Positions 22,161 through 34,699 of a stretch of DNA of 64,000 nt are shown piece by piece. The notes below the pieces were generated by a model. It was not told the origin of the DNA. It saw only the letters and a program-made list of their open reading frames with translations, and did not search any database. The number at the start of each line of letters is the position of its first letter. The stretch's first letter is position 1. Source of the stretch: Gnetum montanum (lineage: Eukaryota; Streptophyta; Gnetopsida; Gnetales; Gnetaceae); NCBI GenBank assembly GCA_015680685.1, contig MNCI01023945.1:772061-836060 (forward strand). The letters are read 5' to 3'. Both the position numbers and the translations under genes were made by a program.

Positions 22161-23850
22161 ATGGCGAAGAAGGTTGGATCGATGAGTCAAAATCTAGGAT
22201 TAGATGGGGCAAAGGAGGTTGTACAAATCATTTCTAGGCTTCTAGATCTATCTACAGGGGAAGGATCTTTAGCAATGATTATCAAGTGCTAGTTTCTCCC
22301 ATATTTTCTTTGTTTTTGATCCTCCCATATTTTCTTTGTTTTTGATCAAATTGTGAAAACCGTTTTCCCACCTCTAAATTTGCTTCAATTGAAATTTTGT
22401 ATTCTAATTATGTCGAACCCAAGATTTAGGATGGGGATGAAATTTAGGATTTTTAATATTTGTTGGTGGAGATTTGAGTTTTTTTTTCCAAACTCATATG
22501 CATCATTGATGCCCTATTTTTTCCTCTTTTTTTTGTCAAATTTTAATGCTTTTTCTAGCCTATGTGTGATGAAATTTTCAAGTTCTTACTACACAGGATT
22601 ATTGTTCAAGGTTTTTTGGTGATCCTGGAGGTGGAATTAGGATTTTTTGATTTTTTATTACAAAGATTTTAGTTTTCTCTCAACCTAGTCTACAACGTTC
22701 TTGCTTGCTTTTCAAGGTTTTTGCAGTTTTCTCGTAGCAAAACTAGTAGTGTTGGTGATTTTTTGACCACATGGTCAACATTGTGGGTTTCTAGGGAGGC
22801 TAGATGCATTGTCAATGGATTCTAGACCATGTTTAAATATTTTAGAACTTTTTTGAATTTTTTTCGAGGTTTTTATTGTAGTCCATATACTGCAAACTAG
22901 GGTTTCTTTCTAGTTAAAATCTTTTGGGTTTTCCTACACTTGAATTTGGGTTGTTCCAATCATGTTCTTTGTATTTGTGTTCTAAAATAATTTTTTGAAA
23001 ATTTTTCTAGATTTTTCCTAGCTCTTTGGGCCTACATTGGTCAATTTCTTACTCAAATGCAAAGTTTTGGGTTTTGTAACGTCTAAATGCTTGAGCTTGA
23101 ATTTGAGCATCATGGGGGGGGGGGGGGGGGNGTTTTCAAATCCATGGCTAGTGTGTGAGTATCTAGGTTGTGCAAGGGTAGTTTATGACACTCCCTAGCA
23201 TGATGGGGCAATGTATGAGGCATTTTGGATTTTTTGTAGGCATGAAAAGGTAATGTGTGAACTCCTAGAACAAAAAATCCCCAACATATTTGACCTATTT
23301 TCCTTCATTCTCAGTGTTGGCAATCTTCTAGCCTGTAACTTCAAGAATCTTGGTTTTCCCAGGCCTAGGGTGATCAATTTTGGTTACTAGTTTCATGTAA
23401 TTTTTATTGTCATGAGGTGTCTGGTTTTCATAACAACTATTTGCTAAAATGCTTAACTTAGTTAAATTTTGTTCTTGGTGTTTAATCTTTATGTCAAGTG
23501 TAATCTCAATCATATTCATGAATTTTGACTAGCTTATAATTTGGTTTCTTTTTAAAATTTGTCAATTTTTTATGTTTTATTGATTTTAGGGCCATTTCAT
23601 ATTTTAATGATTACATTTATGGCTATTTTGGTCACTAATGATTACATGTTTTTATTGTCCACAGGCCCAAGCTATGACAGTAATTAGCTTGACAACATTG
23701 GTCCTTCCCATAGTTTGATTGAAGCCTTTGATGTTGATAATGTGTTAGGCTATCAATCATAACTGTTATGGTTGTTGGGTAGTTGCTACATTCATGAATT
23801 CAAAGACTATGTATCATCTACTTCTTGTTACACTATATAACTATCGCTAT
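22161..23850 (+). pseudogene. Left copy of unrecognised 'MAKK-GS' frame with T-rich intron-like sequence
   Basis: ATG at 22,161 opens MAKKVGSMSQNLGLDGAKEV and is followed by 1.5 kb of T-rich, intron-like sequence. A second copy starts at 45,362 (MARKNGSTSRNVDMDKVEEA), and the T-rich parts also align (for example around 22,770-22,850 with 45,775-45,850). A 26-bp tandem duplication lies at 22,296-22,347. The frame lies antisense to Tat-like element C on its right. Function unknown. Confidence 0.45.
23105..23132. repeat. Poly-G run with ambiguous base
   Basis: A run of G's ends in an N at 23,131. This is a low-complexity tract whose true length is uncertain in the assembly. Confidence 0.8.
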
Positions 23851-24599
23851 GGCCATAGCATACTTGGCTATGTTTGAATCAATGATGTTGTATTTTGCTC
23901 TCATTTAACACTATTCTTTAGCTACATGTTTTTAGTTATTTTTATGTTTTATATTTTTTATGCAAACATAAACAATAAATGTAGGCTATGAGCTAAGGTG
24001 AAAAAATGAAAGACAAGGTCACAAAAGTAAAATTAATAAATAAGATACAATGTAATAAAGTTATAAAACAAGGCATACACATTAAATTAAAAGCTATAAA
24101 CATTAACATGAAGTAAACATGTCATAATGAATGAACAAGGAAAGGAAGGCCACATATTCACCATTTTTAGGCCTTGGCAGGCCATGGTCTTTCTAGTTTT
24201 AGGCCCTAGTAGGCCACTAGCTTTAGACCTTGGTAGGCCATTGTATTGCTAATTTTAGGTCTTAGCAGCATATGGCCACACTCATCTAGCAAGTATGGGA
24301 TAATCTCAATAAAGTATATAAAAATAAAATGAACAATGAAACATTATATAAGGCTACAAATGTAAATAAGTGATTATTGATAAAGGAAGGAATTAGATGC
24401 TCATGATGGATTTCTTGCTTAATCTTTGATAGATCAAAAGGTCTCTAGCGCATAATCCTAGTTTCACCATTCCTCTTGTTCAATATGGCAAGTAGTAGAT
24501 GTTCTCATTGTCATTTAATGTTGTAGAGTTACCATTGTTAGCATTGTTATTGTTGTTGGCCCCAACTAGATGTAGGGAGTTTCATCTTGAAACTCCACC
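23851..24599 (-). other. Element C spacer downstream of protease
   Basis: Non-coding AT-rich stretch. A degenerate ~45-bp unit containing TAGGCC...GGTAGGCCA repeats at 24,165-24,260. Equivalent sequence follows the protease of element D (54,170-54,400), supporting C and D as one family. Confidence 0.5.
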
Positions 24600-25235
24600 T
24601 TTGATCCTTATTCAATGTTAACATTATTAACAAATGGTAAAAGCATGTTATCCTATGAATCATAATTTTACCACCTTTGTATGATAAATGAATCTCTTGA
24701 TATATGGGAGATGAGACCACTCAAAGCTTAGCCACCCATGGCCTTCTTAGGATCAAGTTGAAATCAGGTATCTCTTCAACCACTAGGAAATTGGTGGATG
24801 TGGAAAACTATTTTCCAGCTAGAAAGTTTAATGAGATGAAGCCTTAAATTGTAACCTATAACCCATTGAATGACTTGAGTCTAGAGGTAGAGGTCTCTTG
24901 GATGTTTAGTTAGGCTTAGTTTCTCAACAATGGTAAACAGTATCACATTAGTTGCTTCTCCATCATCTTCATGGACATGATGAACCTTATACTTGCTAGC
25001 ACATATGGTAATGAGGAGAATAAATTTTTACTTCATTGTCATGAAAGATGAATGTAGGTTGATGCTTTTTTTCTTGAAGTTGAGTTTGCTCAATGATAGA
25101 GTGAATGGATTCTTTGTTAGCAGGTGTGTCTTTGATCATAGGAATAGAGGTTAACATTTGAACTAGTGCATCTCTATGAGCAAAAGAAGTCATGATTAGA
25201 TCATATAGGTTCAATGATGTGTTCTTTTGTTTCAA
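24600..25235 (-). pseudogene. Element C protease region remnant (Tat-like Ty3/gypsy)
   Basis: Minus-strand fragments aligned with element D: the segment ALVQMLTSIPMIKDTPANK (25,130-25,190) matches VLVRMLTSISMSEDIPANK in D (53,100-53,160). It is followed by a retropepsin-like stretch, GEATNVILFTIVEKLSL (about 24,900-24,950). Stops interrupt it. No RT was found for this copy. Confidence 0.6.
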
Positions 25236-25999
25236 GAACTATTTAGCTTATTCCATTGTTGTGAGGAAATTATTTTCCTTTACATGTGATTTTTTAGCCT
25301 TGGTAGTTTTAATTTTCTCCATTCTCCATAGAACTTTTGGCTCATGTCTTGGCACATGTTGCTTGGGCCCCTTGCTCATGCCTAGTTTGTGATTCTATCT
25401 TTATCAATTGGTTGATGCAGTTTGGGCAAGGGAGTTCATGGGTAGGAGTATAGGCTTCTGTGGGTCAACTTGTTTCCAATCCATTTGTTGTTGGCTACCT
25501 TCAATGGGCTTAGTTGTTGGTTTATTGACAAGTTATCTTTGTTGTCATTGTGATGGTGATTTATTGTTAATCGTTGAGTTATTGGCCACAACAAGTAAGC
25601 ATTGGTCACAAGTTGTCATGGGTTTTTTTGTGGATGGTGGAGGCACTATAATAAAAAATGGTTCCCTAGCCTTAGAAGGATTGATAATACTTTGTTTGGG
25701 TTGTGATGTTGATGCCACTAAAGATGGAACATGTATAACAAAAGGCTTTTTAAAGACCACAAGTGGTGGTACTTGTATGATGAAGGATGTTCTGGGCTTT
25801 AGATTTTGAGGCCAAGTGTTAGCTAGTGGTACCTTGATGACAAGTAGTTATCTAGGAGGAATAAGATCATTTTGATGCTATGAATGAGGCTATGATATAA
25901 GAGTTATTATAGGCATTTGGAAAGTGAGGCTCATTCAACACCAACTCACCATGATCGATCATGCCTTAGAGATCATCCTTCAAGGCTAGGTGAAAATTA

Positions 26000-27872
26000 G
26001 TATCATGACCAGATAGATGGTGATAATGGCAAAACCTCTCAAGTTTAAAGTATTTTGGTAGTTTTGAATCATCTTTGGTTGCTACCATTAGGTCTCTAGC
26101 TAACTCACAAAGATGATCACCTCTCTTACAAGCTTCCTCAAATAGTTGCTTATGTTGAATATAATTGTCTTTAAGAAACTATTCAAAAAGCTCATAGGGC
26201 TTCATAGGCAACTTAGCATACCTAATCCTATCCTTGTCCTTAAAATTTGGCCTTGGTTGGTTAGAAGTATATGATGTGGATGTTTGAGATGGGTCAAAAG
26301 ATGTGTTGTGTTGTGGACATTTTCGCCTCTCTGCTTGTTTTGCATCTTTTGTTACTATGGCCATGGTTGTTTGCACTTGTTTGGTCTTATCCTTATCCCT
26401 CCTAGTATATTGGTTTTTGTAGGCCACATAGGTCGGATCATTATTAGTCTTGGTAGCCTCCTCAATGTTCTTAATTTATGAAAAGGCTTGGCTTAATGAT
26501 AAAGATTCTAAGTAAAACTTGATAAAATCATTGACTGCCACCTTGAAAATGGCTAGTAGATGGATTTTAGAGATGGGCTTTAGAATCTCATTAAGCATTT
26601 CATTCCATCTTTGAATGAACCTTTGGATTGGTTCAAGTAGCCCTTGTCTCACTTTCTTGAGTTGGTCCAATGTTGTATTTGGTCTTAAGTTATACCTAAA
26701 TCTATTAATGAACTAGGTTATCGAGTCATTAAAAGAAGAAATAGAGCCTCATAGTAAAGTTTGGTACTAGTCTAAAGCCTTTTCTTTTAGGGACATATGG
26801 AAAATCCATGAAAACAAATATTAAGAATGGAAGGTAACAAGATGTGCATTAGGGTCTCCTTCACCATTGTATTTGGTGAAGTTTGTGATAGACATGCCCG
26901 CAAGTAATGTGATTTGGGAGATGGTAGGATTGATGGGATAATTTTGGTATAAGTCTAGGACCTTCATCATTTACATTGTGCTAGTTTCAAGTATTCATAG
27001 CTTCTCAATTTGGTCCTAGATCAATTGAAAGACTTAATTCAACCCTTGTGAAGCTATTGAGAACTGCACTTATGGTTTTTAAAGGGTTGGTGGTTATGAA
27101 ATGGGTAACAGTATAGACTAAAGGGGTCATGTGACTACTTGTATAGGAGGATTAAAAAGAGAAAACAATGTTTGTATAGGGATATGAGGAACAAAGGGAG
27201 TATTGAAAACAAATGGGTTATGTGATATGCATGGAATTTGCATTTCGAGAGAAGGACCAGCTAAAATTGTAAAAGGTTGGGACATGGGAGGAAATTATTG
27301 GCACAGGTTGAGACACTATAAAGAAAGGTTTTGAGGTGAATAGTGAAGTAAACAAGGAAGTGGGTTGGGAACTTGGGTTTGTAGAGGTTATACGGGGAGT
27401 TTGGTTCACTACTAAAGAAGGAAGACATAGAGTTAAACATTATCACCTCTAGAACAAATCATTACAAAATGTCCCCTAAGAACATATTTAGCTTCTAATA
27501 ATCTTTGAACTTGTCGTAATCCTTTGGGTGAGATCCTAAACTAGCTTTATCACTTACTTTACTGTCATCATTTGTACTTACCAATTTTGCTAATAGGTGC
27601 ATGTAGAATTCAGATAACTCAATATAGTTGTATGATGAAGGGATGTATTCCTTTTCATCCTTTTGGATCAATTCATATTAATGCTTGGAGTTGAACTCCT
27701 TATGTGGGATGCATAAACTTGATTGGATTTTTGTGCATATGAAGTTGTAAGATTTTTTGTCAATCTTTACATGAACCAGGTAAATTCCTAACTTCCTAAG
27801 AAACTGCCTACGCTCCATTACAACTATGTCCTTAGCATCATATGCATGAGTGGATTACTTGTTTGAGACCAT
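26000..27872 (-). pseudogene. Element C gag remnant (Tat-like Ty3/gypsy)
   Basis: From an ATG at 27,872 the minus strand reads through ...VVMERRQFLRKLG (compare D, AMIERRQFLRQQG). It continues with the capsid-like VRQGLLEPIQRFIQRWNEML (26,600-26,660) and HLLAIFKVAVNDFIKFYLES, then a basic stretch, then a zinc-binding-like FCHYHHLSGHDTNFHLALK (about 26,000-26,050). Multiple stops. Part of a minus-strand element split by the copia-type element to its right. Confidence 0.75.
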
Positions 27873-27959
27873 GACAACAATGTCGCGTAGTAAGATAGTT
27901 GAAACAAAAGGCATAAAATATAGGAGACTAGTTAATTGGTTACATGTGATAAGGTTTTA

Positions 27960-28288
27960 AAGATCTTTAACATCTTAAACAAGTTATAAGCTTGCACCGT
28001 ATAAGAATAATAGCGTATAAAGCCTACAAAGTGTAAGGCTTACAACATGTAAGATTGCAGTGTATAAGGAAGCAACATGTAAGAATTCATAGCATGTAAA
28101 GCTTACAGTGTGTGAAAGATGCAGCATGTAAGACTTCATAGCGTGTAAAACTTACAACATGTGAGATTGCAACATGTGAACGTTGTAGCATGTAAAACTT
28201 ACAACATTTGAGATTGCAACATGTGAATGTTGCAGTATGTAAGACTTAACAATGTGTAAAGCTTATAGCTTGTGTGAATGAAGCATAC
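27960..28288 (-). repeat. Leader minisatellite of element C
   Basis: About 20 degenerate 15-17-bp units around ACATGTTGCAATCTT (minus strand). They lie directly upstream of the gag start, as does the equivalent array in element D (50,025-50,310). The array is interrupted at 28,289 by the copia-type LTR. Confidence 0.75.
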
Positions 28289-29625
28289 TGTTGACCTTTT
28301 GATATGTTAAAACCTTAAAAAAATGGAGAACAAAGGATGTTTGTATGGTTGTTATGTTTACAAGATAAGATTATGGACAAGGATTTTATAGAGCATTGGA
28401 AAGAACAAAGATTAAGATAAGGACTTCACAATAGGCATGGACAAGAACCTCATAAGCAAATCGGGAGTAAACGCAAAGGACTCAAGTACTCATAAGTAGA
28501 GTTGGGATTGCAAAAACTTAAGGGAGCATAGATGAATATGAAGAATTCAAGCTAGATGTGTCTATTTATATTAATTTTTATTGATGAATATTCTTGGATG
28601 TTTTGGCATATTTTGAAGTGTTTTTGGCTCATTTTGATGATTCTAGGAGGTTATAAGGTCTATGAGGACTTGTTTGGAAGCATTCGGAGGCTCTTAGCAT
28701 TAAAACGAGCAGTTTCATTTTTAGCCCCTACAGAAGAGACATCTTTCCAAAGAAGTCTTCCAAAAATAACAAATGTCTCCCTAGAATTGAGACCAAATTC
28801 AAAAAGATGTATTTTAGGAACAATAGACATCTTCATTGTGAAGAAGAAGTCTTCCTTGTGGAGAAGACATCTCTCTTGAATGGAAGTCTGATACAAAAAG
28901 ATGTCTTTATCTTGAAGAAGACATCTCCAGTGATCATTAGATAGCTGTTGCATGAATTCCAAGGTGATTTTGGAAACATTTAGGCTATAAGAAGATCTCC
29001 TTCTCTTGGGAAATGAGTAAGCTTGGAACATGATCAAGTGTCAACATCAAGCAATCAATGTTTACATATTCTATTATTCTTGTACTTCATTGTATTATCT
29101 TTTTTTTTTATTGTAAGTGGTTAAACTATGTTGTACTTTAAAGTACAAGGATTAGCAAAATTAGTTGCATCCTCTCTTTGTAATTTTAATTTCTCCTTTG
29201 TTGCCTTGCAGGGTTGATGTGCTTCTTGGGGGAAGGCATCGTTCTTGAGCTTGTCAGGATGTTGTGGGATTGAGTGTTGGTGTAGTGTCGCAACACTTCA
29301 GAGCAGAGCTCAAGTTGTAAAGGTTGTGGGATCCTAGAAACCACATTCTAAGCTTGTTGGAACTTTGTGGGGTTGAGTGGATTTGTGGCATAGAATCACT
29401 CCAAAGTAGAGCTTAGAGCTTGTACAAGGTGTGATACCCTTCAGACCACATTTGAGAGCAACAAAGTTTGGAGGTGTGCTAGTGAACTACCCTTTGAGTG
29501 TGGACTACCCAAGTTGGGAAACCATGTTAAATTTGATGTGTGTGCTTTGTCTCAACGAATTTTTGATTTGGGAAACTTATTCATCCCCCCCACCCCCTCC
29601 CCGCCTCTAAGTTTAATGATCCTCA
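28289..29625 (+). repeat. 5' LTR of copia-type element
   Basis: 1,337 bp; same family as 42,713-43,966 and, inverted, 61,061-62,238. An internal stretch at about 28,735-28,935 repeats AGACATCT/AGATGTCT in both orientations. The end is followed two bases later by TGGTATCAAAGATC. Confidence 0.85.
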
Positions 29626-29627
29626 AG

Positions 29628-29641
29628 TGGTATCAAAGATC
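29628..29641 (+). promoter_or_regulatory. Primer binding site, initiator-Met type
   Basis: TGGTATCAAAGATC resembles the common plant copia primer site TGGTATCAGAGC and lies immediately inside the 5' LTR. Confidence 0.75.
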
Positions 29642-29653
29642 AGTACTTCCTAA

Positions 29654-30591
29654 TTGGAGTGTAACAACTCAGGAGTGAACAAATGGAAGGAGGATCATAC
29701 ATCAAGTCAACAATGTTCAATGGGATCACCTTTACATGTTGGAAGACTTAAACGCAAAAACTCTTTAAGTACACGAGGTTCATATTTTTGGCATTCAGCT
29801 TGGATGAATGCACTCAACCCATCAACAACATTTTCAATAGCAAAGGTAAGAGTAAAGGTAAGAGTAAAGGTAAGCAATATAAACTTCCAAATTTTGATAA
29901 ATTTTCTATGGAATGCTGGATATGTGGTGGAAGAGGCCATATGACCTTTGAATGTCCCAATACTTACAAGTTTTAAGAGAAAGAGTATAGTGAAGAAATG
30001 AGAAGAAGTAACATCCATACAAGCTAGGATGACAAAGAGGAATTAACTCAAGAGGACAAGAAGTCAAAAAAATTCTTCACTAGTTGGGATGATGGAGAAT
30101 AAGGCAAGGAAGAGGTAGATGACACCTCAAAAGATTCTCATCTCATCGATATGGCTCTCACAGATGACAGTGTTGGCCTTTTTGATGATGATGATCAATT
30201 TGAGAATGAGGAAGAGAGGTATGACCTATTGTGTAAGTTGGAAAGTCTTTGTGTAAAGTTGACTAAGCAAGTTAGAAACAAGGATTAAGATATTTCTTTA
30301 TTAAATTTAATAATTTTTGATCTCACAAAGAAAATCTCAGACCTTAGAGCTGAGAATAAAGAGCCAACTCAATCTTTTGAGTAGATCAAGGAAGAACTTG
30401 TAAATGCCAAACTTCTGAGTGAAAGGTTGGTCAAAGGGAAAAAATCCCTTCCAATAGTTCATGGGCAAGGAAGGAGTCCACATGATAAAAGTGGACTAGG
30501 ATGTTGTACACAAGAGGAATATCTACACCAACCCCATCTCAACTAAAGGCCACTCCAAAGAATGAATAATCAATAGGTACTACATCTCATT
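29654..30591 (+). pseudogene. Copia-type gag remnant, first part
   Basis: Frame shifts separate an N-terminal piece from a zinc knuckle CWICGGRGHMTFEC (CX2CX4HX4C, about 29,915-29,955). The knuckle is preceded by a Lys/Gly/Ser repeat from (GGTAAGAGTAAA)x3 at 29,845-29,875. Beyond it lie an acidic DDSVGLFDDDDQFENEEERY stretch and a coiled-coil-like segment LTKKISDLRAENKEP. Stops are frequent. It is interrupted at 30,591 by element A and resumes at 40,501. Confidence 0.7.
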
Positions 30592-31399
30592 TGATGAGCT
30601 ACGATATCGCGTATGCGATATCACATCCACCACACGATATCGCATACGCGATATCACGTCCTGCCTCATCTTCTATAAATAAGAGGCGGCGCCCTTGGTT
30701 CCAGGGTAGTTAGACTTAGACCCTTAGCCAGACTTTTGCAGTTTTTTCATTCCAAAGTTAGAATTATTTCTGTGTGCCCGTAGTAGGAGTCATAGAGTGA
30801 ACGGATCTTTATTTGAGCAATTTTTATTTAAGCACAATTTTGTGTATAGTAATAAAGACGAACTTTATGATAAACCTTGTAGCATATAGATTAAGCTAAT
30901 TAGTAATTAATTATTGTTTAATGCTTTCCTAGTTAATTAATATCTCTCTCTACCTTCAACCCCCTTAGTTAAATACACTCAGTACGACTGCTTCAAGCAT
31001 GCGTGTAGCACTTTGTAACCCAGTAACGATTAGCGTTTGGTAATCCCAGCAGTGTTGCACTGGTTCAGGATGTGTACAACAAGTGGGAATAGATACTAGT
31101 GTTAGGAACATTTAGAAACTAGTTAACGAATAGTTAATGTAAGTTAGCCACTTAGTTCTCTCTCCCTCTCCTTTATTAGTAGAAGACATAAAAAATATAT
31201 AAGCTATAAAAATTATATACCTCAAGCTTACTTAACCATACAACCATGACAATACAAGTAAATTTAGGAAGACAATGATTGATTAACCCTGAGTGTTCCA
31301 TTAAGGTGCGTAAGCACTTAGTCCTTGGAGTTCAACCAGATTGTGCATGAAACGATCATATTCGTATGGTTGAGTGTAGGGGTGCCTCGCCACTCATCA
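30592..31399 (+). repeat. 5' LTR of element A
   Basis: 808 bp. U3 carries two 20-bp hairpins (30,603-30,622 and 30,636-30,655) that are reverse complements of each other. A TATAAATA box follows at about 30,672. The LTR ends CTCATCA directly before the primer site. Confidence 0.95.
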
Positions 31400-31400
31400 T

Positions 31401-31418
31401 TGGCACCATTGCCGGGGA
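31401..31418 (+). promoter_or_regulatory. Primer binding site of element A (tRNA-Asp)
   Basis: TGGCACCATTGCCGGGGA differs at two positions from the complement of the tRNA-Asp 3' end. Both differences are G-to-A in what would be CpG sites. Confidence 0.9.
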
Positions 31419-31543
31419 CTTAGTTGTTTGTGCACTACATAGAACATAGGAAATCATTCATATCGTTGGAACGTTAGAACGAACCCTTAGGGTTAATCAA
31501 AGAAAGACAAGACAACAGTACATTGCACATCGAACAAGACAAG

Positions 31544-33990
31544 ATGTCTTCTTCTTCGCATACGAGAACTTAACCGCCTAGGACTAACATAAGAGGCAGT
31601 TGGCAGCATAATACATGTAACTAGGATCCACCAGTTCCTCAATAGTTTCATGTGGTATATACCCATCCCGATGAGTATGTACCCAATTTCACCTTTATTC
31701 TCCACCAAGATAAACAACTACGTTGGAGAGACTTGGAGGGTAACATAGTGTTGCCTCTAGACCAATTAGTTTCCAACATGCTCCTTCATGCTCTCACACG
31801 AATAGGCATGCCACTTTTATATGCAGAATACATTGCATGCGATCATGACTCAAGGGACTATCATCTCACAGAAGCGCAACGTCAAAGGGACTTGCAACAG
31901 AAGAGATACCATACATCCTTGAAGGGTAAATGACCCCATGACGCTCCGCACGTTTTGAGCGAAATTGAGGATAGTGAACTTGCTTCAATAGGTTCCCCAC
32001 AAAACAATGTTCCTCATCCTAGAATTGGTCAAGAGGTGATGTATCAGAACCTTCACTCCATTATTCACAACCCTAGTTTTGATACCCACGAACACGAAGT
32101 GTTCAATGAAGGAACACAAACACACGATAAGGACGGACGTTTTGATCGTGATCACGATTGAGGCCAAGACCATCGAAGAGAAGGTAGAAAACACTGTCAT
32201 GGCGATGGTTCTCCTTCTTCTTCACCTTCATCATCATCTTCACCCTCTCCTTCAATGTCCAAATGCAGTCATAGGGAAACCAATCGTGAGGATAAGGGAA
32301 AACGAAGTGAAAAACATCGACGAGACAGTCGAGAACGAGGGCGACGACACTTTAAGGAATCAAGGTATAGAAGAAGGGAGAGTAGGGAACTGTGTAGACA
32401 CCATAGACGCTATGAATGAGATGATCACAAAGAACCCCTACTCGCAACTAGAAGCATGCTAGATATAATGGAGGCTGTAAGAGTTCCAACAAGTCACCAA
32501 AAGGATAGTAGGATCAAGAGGTTAGACATGAACAACATCCCATGATTTGAAGGGGGATACAACGCTGATCCTCAAAACCATTTACAAGCATTCCATGATG
32601 CATGTGCCTTGCAAGACATAGAAAATGAATGGAAAAAACTGAAGTTGTTCCCAAGGACACTAGTGAAAGAAGCTAAAAGCTAGTACCGATCCTTAGAACC
32701 AGAATCCATTTGGAGGTGGAGTACAATGTTAGAACTGTTCAATGATAAGTACCAAACATACTCCTGAGTGTCTAATCTGCAGAAGCAAATCCAAGGATGG
32801 AAGCAAGGAAATCATGAACCCTTGGATGCTACCATGGGCCACTATTATGTACTGTTACATCGTTGCCTTGGCCATGGTTATTCGTAGTGGGATCAACTAC
32901 GCCATCTCGTGGATGGACTTAGGCATGAAACAGGAAGAACCCTTAGGATGTACATCCAAGGAAGGTTATTGGAGCTTAGGTCTCATCAAATTCATAGATT
33001 GCTAGAGCAAGTAGCCAAAAAAGAAGGTGAGCTATGAAAGAGAGAAAGTGCAAAAGAATACAACTGAGATCCTTCCCTCCAAAAAAGGGGAGTGAGATAT
33101 TGTGAGGAGGAAGAAGAGTCACCACTCAAAGAGATGGTGAATAGGAAAACTTTGCCTCTCCAAAAGTTAATAACAAAAGTATCGGCAAAGGTAGACCAAA
33201 TGTGGGGGACTCCTTGGATAGTAGGTTTGAAACTGTTCTTAAAATTGTAGAGGAGTCTAGGGAGCGAGGTAGTGATCGCAACAAAAAGAAAAAGAGAGAA
33301 GTGGAAAATGCACGTAAGAAGGATAAGGGCAAAATGGCCATCACAGAAGAGGTTGTGGATTTAGACATGGACAATGATGGTGGATACGAGATATGCCAAT
33401 ACGACCATCCTAAGGGATGTTGCCCAGTGATCTCACATCTATAAGAGTCTAGGGTGTATGCACTCAACCCACAACTAAATAAATGACAAGTACCCCAACG
33501 GTTACCTTATCCCCAAGGTAACCCAAGGCAGTTCCACCAACCTTCAACATATTATCCAAGTGGAACCCCACCACAACCGGTTGAGCAACATCAATAGTGG
33601 CAATACCCACAGTCATGGGGGATGCCACCACCAAGGCAACAATACCGCTACTGGTAACCTGAACCCATATGGCTACTACGTTTAGCATCCAGTCTGTCCA
33701 CTTGACTCTATTAGTCACGTTACACCACAACATCACTACCAAGCCCGTGAGTATCATAGAACTCCTTCTCCTAGGGAAGATAACCCACAAATATACCATA
33801 CTTCAAATCCATCTGCAGCTCTCATACCAATAGCTCCATTACCACCTGCTCCAGCAATGTAAGGGGAACTCCCTACTCAACTGTAGCAATGCAATGCCAC
33901 AAGGGCTATAAACCCTCAACCCGTTGTTGGTTCTGACAATCATATGAAGAAAAGACCTTTCTTCAGAACCAACAGTCCAACCAAGCCCTT
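31544..33990 (+). pseudogene. Element A gag remnant
   Basis: ATG at 31,544 starts MSSSSHTRT then a stop. The same frame continues to 31,933 (HPDEYVPNFTFILHQDKQLR, then RRYHTSLKGK-like basic end). A capsid-like part lies at 32,450-33,010 in shifted frames, a Lys/Glu-rich segment at 33,200-33,340, and a damaged zinc knuckle EICQYDHPKGCC at 33,390-33,425, where the first Cys is replaced by Tyr. A Pro/Gln/Tyr-rich tail follows. The minus-strand element at 2,905-4,600 has the same order. Confidence 0.75.
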
Positions 33991-34059
33991 ATAACCACAA
34001 GCGGTTGAACCTCTGAACGCTTGCCCATCAAATAAAGCTTAAGAGCTCCCTTTGAACCA

Positions 34060-34400
34060 AAAACTGAGCTCAACGCATACGATTATGTTAACACATGCTG
34101 TAACTAACTGGATCAAGGTTGGCCACCTTCCCAGGAAATTATTTGATCTTTGAAGCCCTGTAATCTATCTCCAAATCACTGGGAATGAGCCATGCAAAGC
34201 TCTTCTGGACTTAGGTTCTGGAGTCAACTTAATATTGCAAGAAATGTACAAAGCCTGGAACCTGCCTCCATTAAAGAAGAGCAATATTCGCCTAGAGCTG
34301 GCCGACCAATCCATCACTGTTCCCTTGGGACTAGTGGAGGACATCATCACCACTGTGTGTGGGTGGTCGTACCTAGCTGATTTCCTAGTGATATAAGTAA
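34060..34400 (+). pseudogene. Element A protease remnant
   Basis: Retropepsin-like: ALLDLGSGVNL at about 34,199-34,231, matching the DLGAS/G-x-N-L signature of Athila/Tat proteases with Asp at 34,208. A stop lies upstream in the same frame, and the 3' half is degenerate. Confidence 0.75.
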
Positions 34401-34699
34401 ATAACAGTAAAGGGGACTTCCCAATAATAATGGAAAGGGCATGGATAAGTACTATAGATGCACACCTAGGAATCCGCGATCTTTCCCTGGAAATATCTAA
34501 GGAGAACACTTTTGGAAAGATTGAGAAGAAGAAGGTTCCATGCATCGCATACAGTGATACTGGGTGCAATTGCATGCAGAGATCATGGGTTGTGTAAAGC
34601 TTAGCATTACTTGCATGCAATCGGTGTGCACAAGACATTAACATATAAAAGTGCCTATATGCAGCAGCCACATGACAAGAAGACACCCAGTGACTGATA

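Noticed and set aside
23105-23132. Poly-G run as a functional element
   Set aside because: It ends in an ambiguous base and is most simply a homopolymer sequencing or assembly problem.
27960-28288. Possible CRISPR-like array (regular short repeats)
   Set aside because: Units are degenerate and directly adjoining, with no unique spacers. It is a minisatellite in a plant retroelement leader.
29707-30018. 103-codon minus-strand frame in the copia gag region
   Set aside because: Shadow of the plus-strand gag with its zinc knuckle. The Thr/Leu run comes from the (GGTAAGAGTAAA) repeat.
34165-34686. 173-codon minus-strand open frame in element A
   Set aside because: Overlaps the protease/RT junction on the wrong strand, with no recognisable domain. 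Likely a chance opening.
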